In this document: positions 6,103 to 7,260 of the stretch, piece by piece
Layout: every line of letters begins with the position of its first letter
How positions within the stretch are numbered: the first letter of the stretch is position 1
DNA from: Pseudomonas sp.
GTDB taxonomy: Bacteria; Pseudomonadota; Gammaproteobacteria; Pseudomonadales; Pseudomonadaceae
Direction: 5' to 3'
NCBI GenBank assembly: GCA_007117785.1
Contig: SKFV01000086.1
Span: 1 to 7,260, forward strand
Length of the DNA: 7,260 nucleotides
Notes under the pieces: generated by a model
Databases searched by the model: none
Told to the model about the DNA's origin: nothing
Seen by the model: only the letters and a program-made list of their open reading frames with translations
Made by a program: the position numbers and the translations under genes

Positions 6103-7260
6103 TCAGTTGGCACGCATACCACGCCCGGAACGACGAATAAGGATAATCACCGGCAGCAAACCTACCAGCACCAGGGTCAGCGCTGGCAAGGACGCACGCG
6201 CCCATTCACCCTCCACGGTCAGGCCGTGAATCCTGATCGCCAGGGTGTCCCAACCAAAGGGACGCATCAGCAAAGTAGCCGGCATTTCCTTGAGCACGTC
6301 TACAAAGACCAGCAAAGCGGCGCTGAGCACACCCGGTAACAGAAGCGGCAGATACACCCGCCAGAACACGGCAAAACCGGACTGGCCCAGACTGTGCGCC
6401 GCCTCTGGCAGAGACGGACGAATCCGTGCCAGCGAGGTATCCAGCGGGCCATAGGCGACCGCCATAAAGCGAATCAGGTAAGCCAGCAGCAGAGCAAACA
6501 GGCTCCCCATCAGCAAGGGACCGGCCGTTTCATTGCCCAGCCACTGACGCAAGGGGATCAGCAGCTGGTTATCCAGGAAGCTGAAGGCAAACATGATACC
6601 GACGGCCAGCACCGAACCGGGCAAGGCATAACCGAGGTTGGCAATCGACACTGCACTGCGCACCCGCCGAATAGGCTGCAAGCGACGACCAAGCACCAAC
6701 AGCGTGGCGGCGAGTACAGTGATAAAGGCGGCAATACCGCCGAGGATCAGGGTATTGCGGATAACCCGCCAGTAACGATGATCCATCTCATTCAGGCCGC
6801 CATTGAACAGCCAGAAAATCAGCTGCGCGACAGGGATGACGAAGGCAATCGCCAGCACCAACAGGCAATAACCAGTAGCCAGCCAGGCTTTGGGACCACT
6901 TAGCCGGTAAAGCACGCCCTGACGGGGCTTGTCCGTGCCGGGAAACCGTTTGCTGCCCTGGGCGCGGCGTTCGGCGAGCAGGGCGAGAAAGACGAACAGC
7001 AGCAGTACGCTGGCCAGCTGGGTAGCCGTCGACAGGCTGTAGAAGCCGTACCAGGTTTTATAGATAGCGGTGGTGAAGGTATCAAAATTGAACACCGACA
7101 CGGCGCCGAAGTCAGCCAGCGTCTCCATGATCGCCAGCGCGACGCCGGCGCCGATGGCCGGACGCGCCATCGGCAAGGCGACGCGCCAGAACGCCTTCCA
7201 CGGGCTCATGCCGAGCACCCGCGAGGCTTCCATCAACCCACGCCCCTGAGCCAGAAAGGC
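6103..7260 (-). CDS. Iron(III) ABC transporter permease, FbpB type, 5' end outside the window
   Basis: The frame is open from the window edge (7260) to TGA at 6103 and shows 385 residues. FbpB-type permeases are about 530-560 residues with two fused permease halves, so roughly the first third is missing. Two EAA loops, which dock with the ATPase subunit, are visible: residues 11-30 of the visible part (EASRVLGMSP...ALP) and 286-305 (EAAHSLGQSG...YLP). They are separated by several hydrophobic membrane segments, including those near 80-95, 129-151 and 169-191. The stretch FVDVLKEMPATLLMRPFGWD (319-338) is typical of FbpB/SfuB proteins. It should form the inner-membrane channel for ferric iron delivered by a periplasmic binding protein; thiamine-type relatives are a less likely alternative. 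Binding protein and ATPase genes are not in this window. The gene is codirectional with gcvT, 118 bases away. An internal ATG-like start near 7233 is not the true start because the conserved EAA loop extends across it. Confidence 0.9.
   Translation of the reverse strand, partial: AFLAQGRGLMEASRVLGMSPWKAFWRVALPMARPAIGAGVALAIMETLADFGAVSVFNFDTFTTAIYKTWYGFYSLSTATQLASVLLLFVFLALLAERRAQGSKRFPGTDKPRQGVLYRLSGPKAWLATGYCLLVLAIAFVIPVAQLIFWLFNGGLNEMDHRYWRVIRNTLILGGIAAFITVLAATLLVLGRRLQPIRRVRSAVSIANLGYALPGSVLAVGIMFAFSFLDNQLLIPLRQWLGNETAGPLLMGSLFALLLAYLIRFMAVAYGPLDTSLARIRPSLPEAAHSLGQSGFAVFWRVYLPLLLPGVLSAALLVFVDVLKEMPATLLMRPFGWDTLAIRIHGLTVEGEWARASLPALTLVLVGLLPVIILIRRSGRGMRAN

Noticed and set aside
6108..6123. 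TGGCAC on the plus strand as a sigma54 -24 element
   Set aside because: The -12 position reads CCACG, not TTGCA, so the required GC is absent. The orientation also points away from gcvT into permease coding sequence.
4890..6140. Plus-strand open frame (416 codons) opposite gcvT
   Set aside because: It overlaps gcvT almost completely and runs through the gcvT promoter into the end of the permease gene. Its translation is low in complexity and unlike any family I know.

Overview
The window looks like a chromosomal segment of a gammaproteobacterium, most likely Pseudomonas or a close relative such as Halopseudomonas. The evidence is moderately high GC, strong Shine-Dalgarno sites, and the gene order iron-ABC permease, gcvT, gcvH, gcvP. 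From memory, this is the order at the gcv1 locus of Pseudomonas aeruginosa (PA5216 to PA5213). The genus is inferred from synteny and protein character, not from any search. All genes lie on the minus strand, so transcription runs from high to low coordinates. I see no mobile element, CRISPR array, tRNA, rRNA or prophage sequence.

Layout in the direction of transcription: (1) 7260 to 6103, the C-terminal part of an FbpB-type iron(III) ABC transporter permease that starts outside the window. (2) 6102 to 5985, a 118-base gap with a plausible sigma70-type promoter, a small dyad over that promoter and a short leader with no room for a glycine riboswitch. (3) gcvT (5984 to 4899), gcvH (4861 to 4481) and gcvP (4403 to 1521), which encode the T, H and P proteins of the glycine cleavage system. 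(4) 1509 to 1, a phosphorylase of the archaeal-type thymidine/AMP phosphorylase family. Its start lies only 11 bases after the gcvP stop, and its last few codons run off the window.

GcvP decarboxylates glycine and passes the aminomethyl group to the lipoyl arm of GcvH. GcvT then releases ammonia and transfers the one-carbon unit to tetrahydrofolate, giving 5,10-methylene-THF. The fourth subunit (L protein, dihydrolipoyl dehydrogenase) is not encoded here. The downstream phosphorylase should split a nucleoside or nucleoside monophosphate with phosphate. Its tight coupling to gcvP suggests a link between one-carbon supply and nucleoside or thymidylate metabolism, but the true substrate cannot be read from the sequence.

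Most of the window is ordinary metabolism. The points worth a second look are the phosphorylase coupled to gcvP, a perfect 10-bp terminator-like hairpin between gcvH and gcvP that could lower gcvP expression relative to gcvT and gcvH, and the dyad in the gcvT promoter. I found no convincing evidence of a wholly new system.
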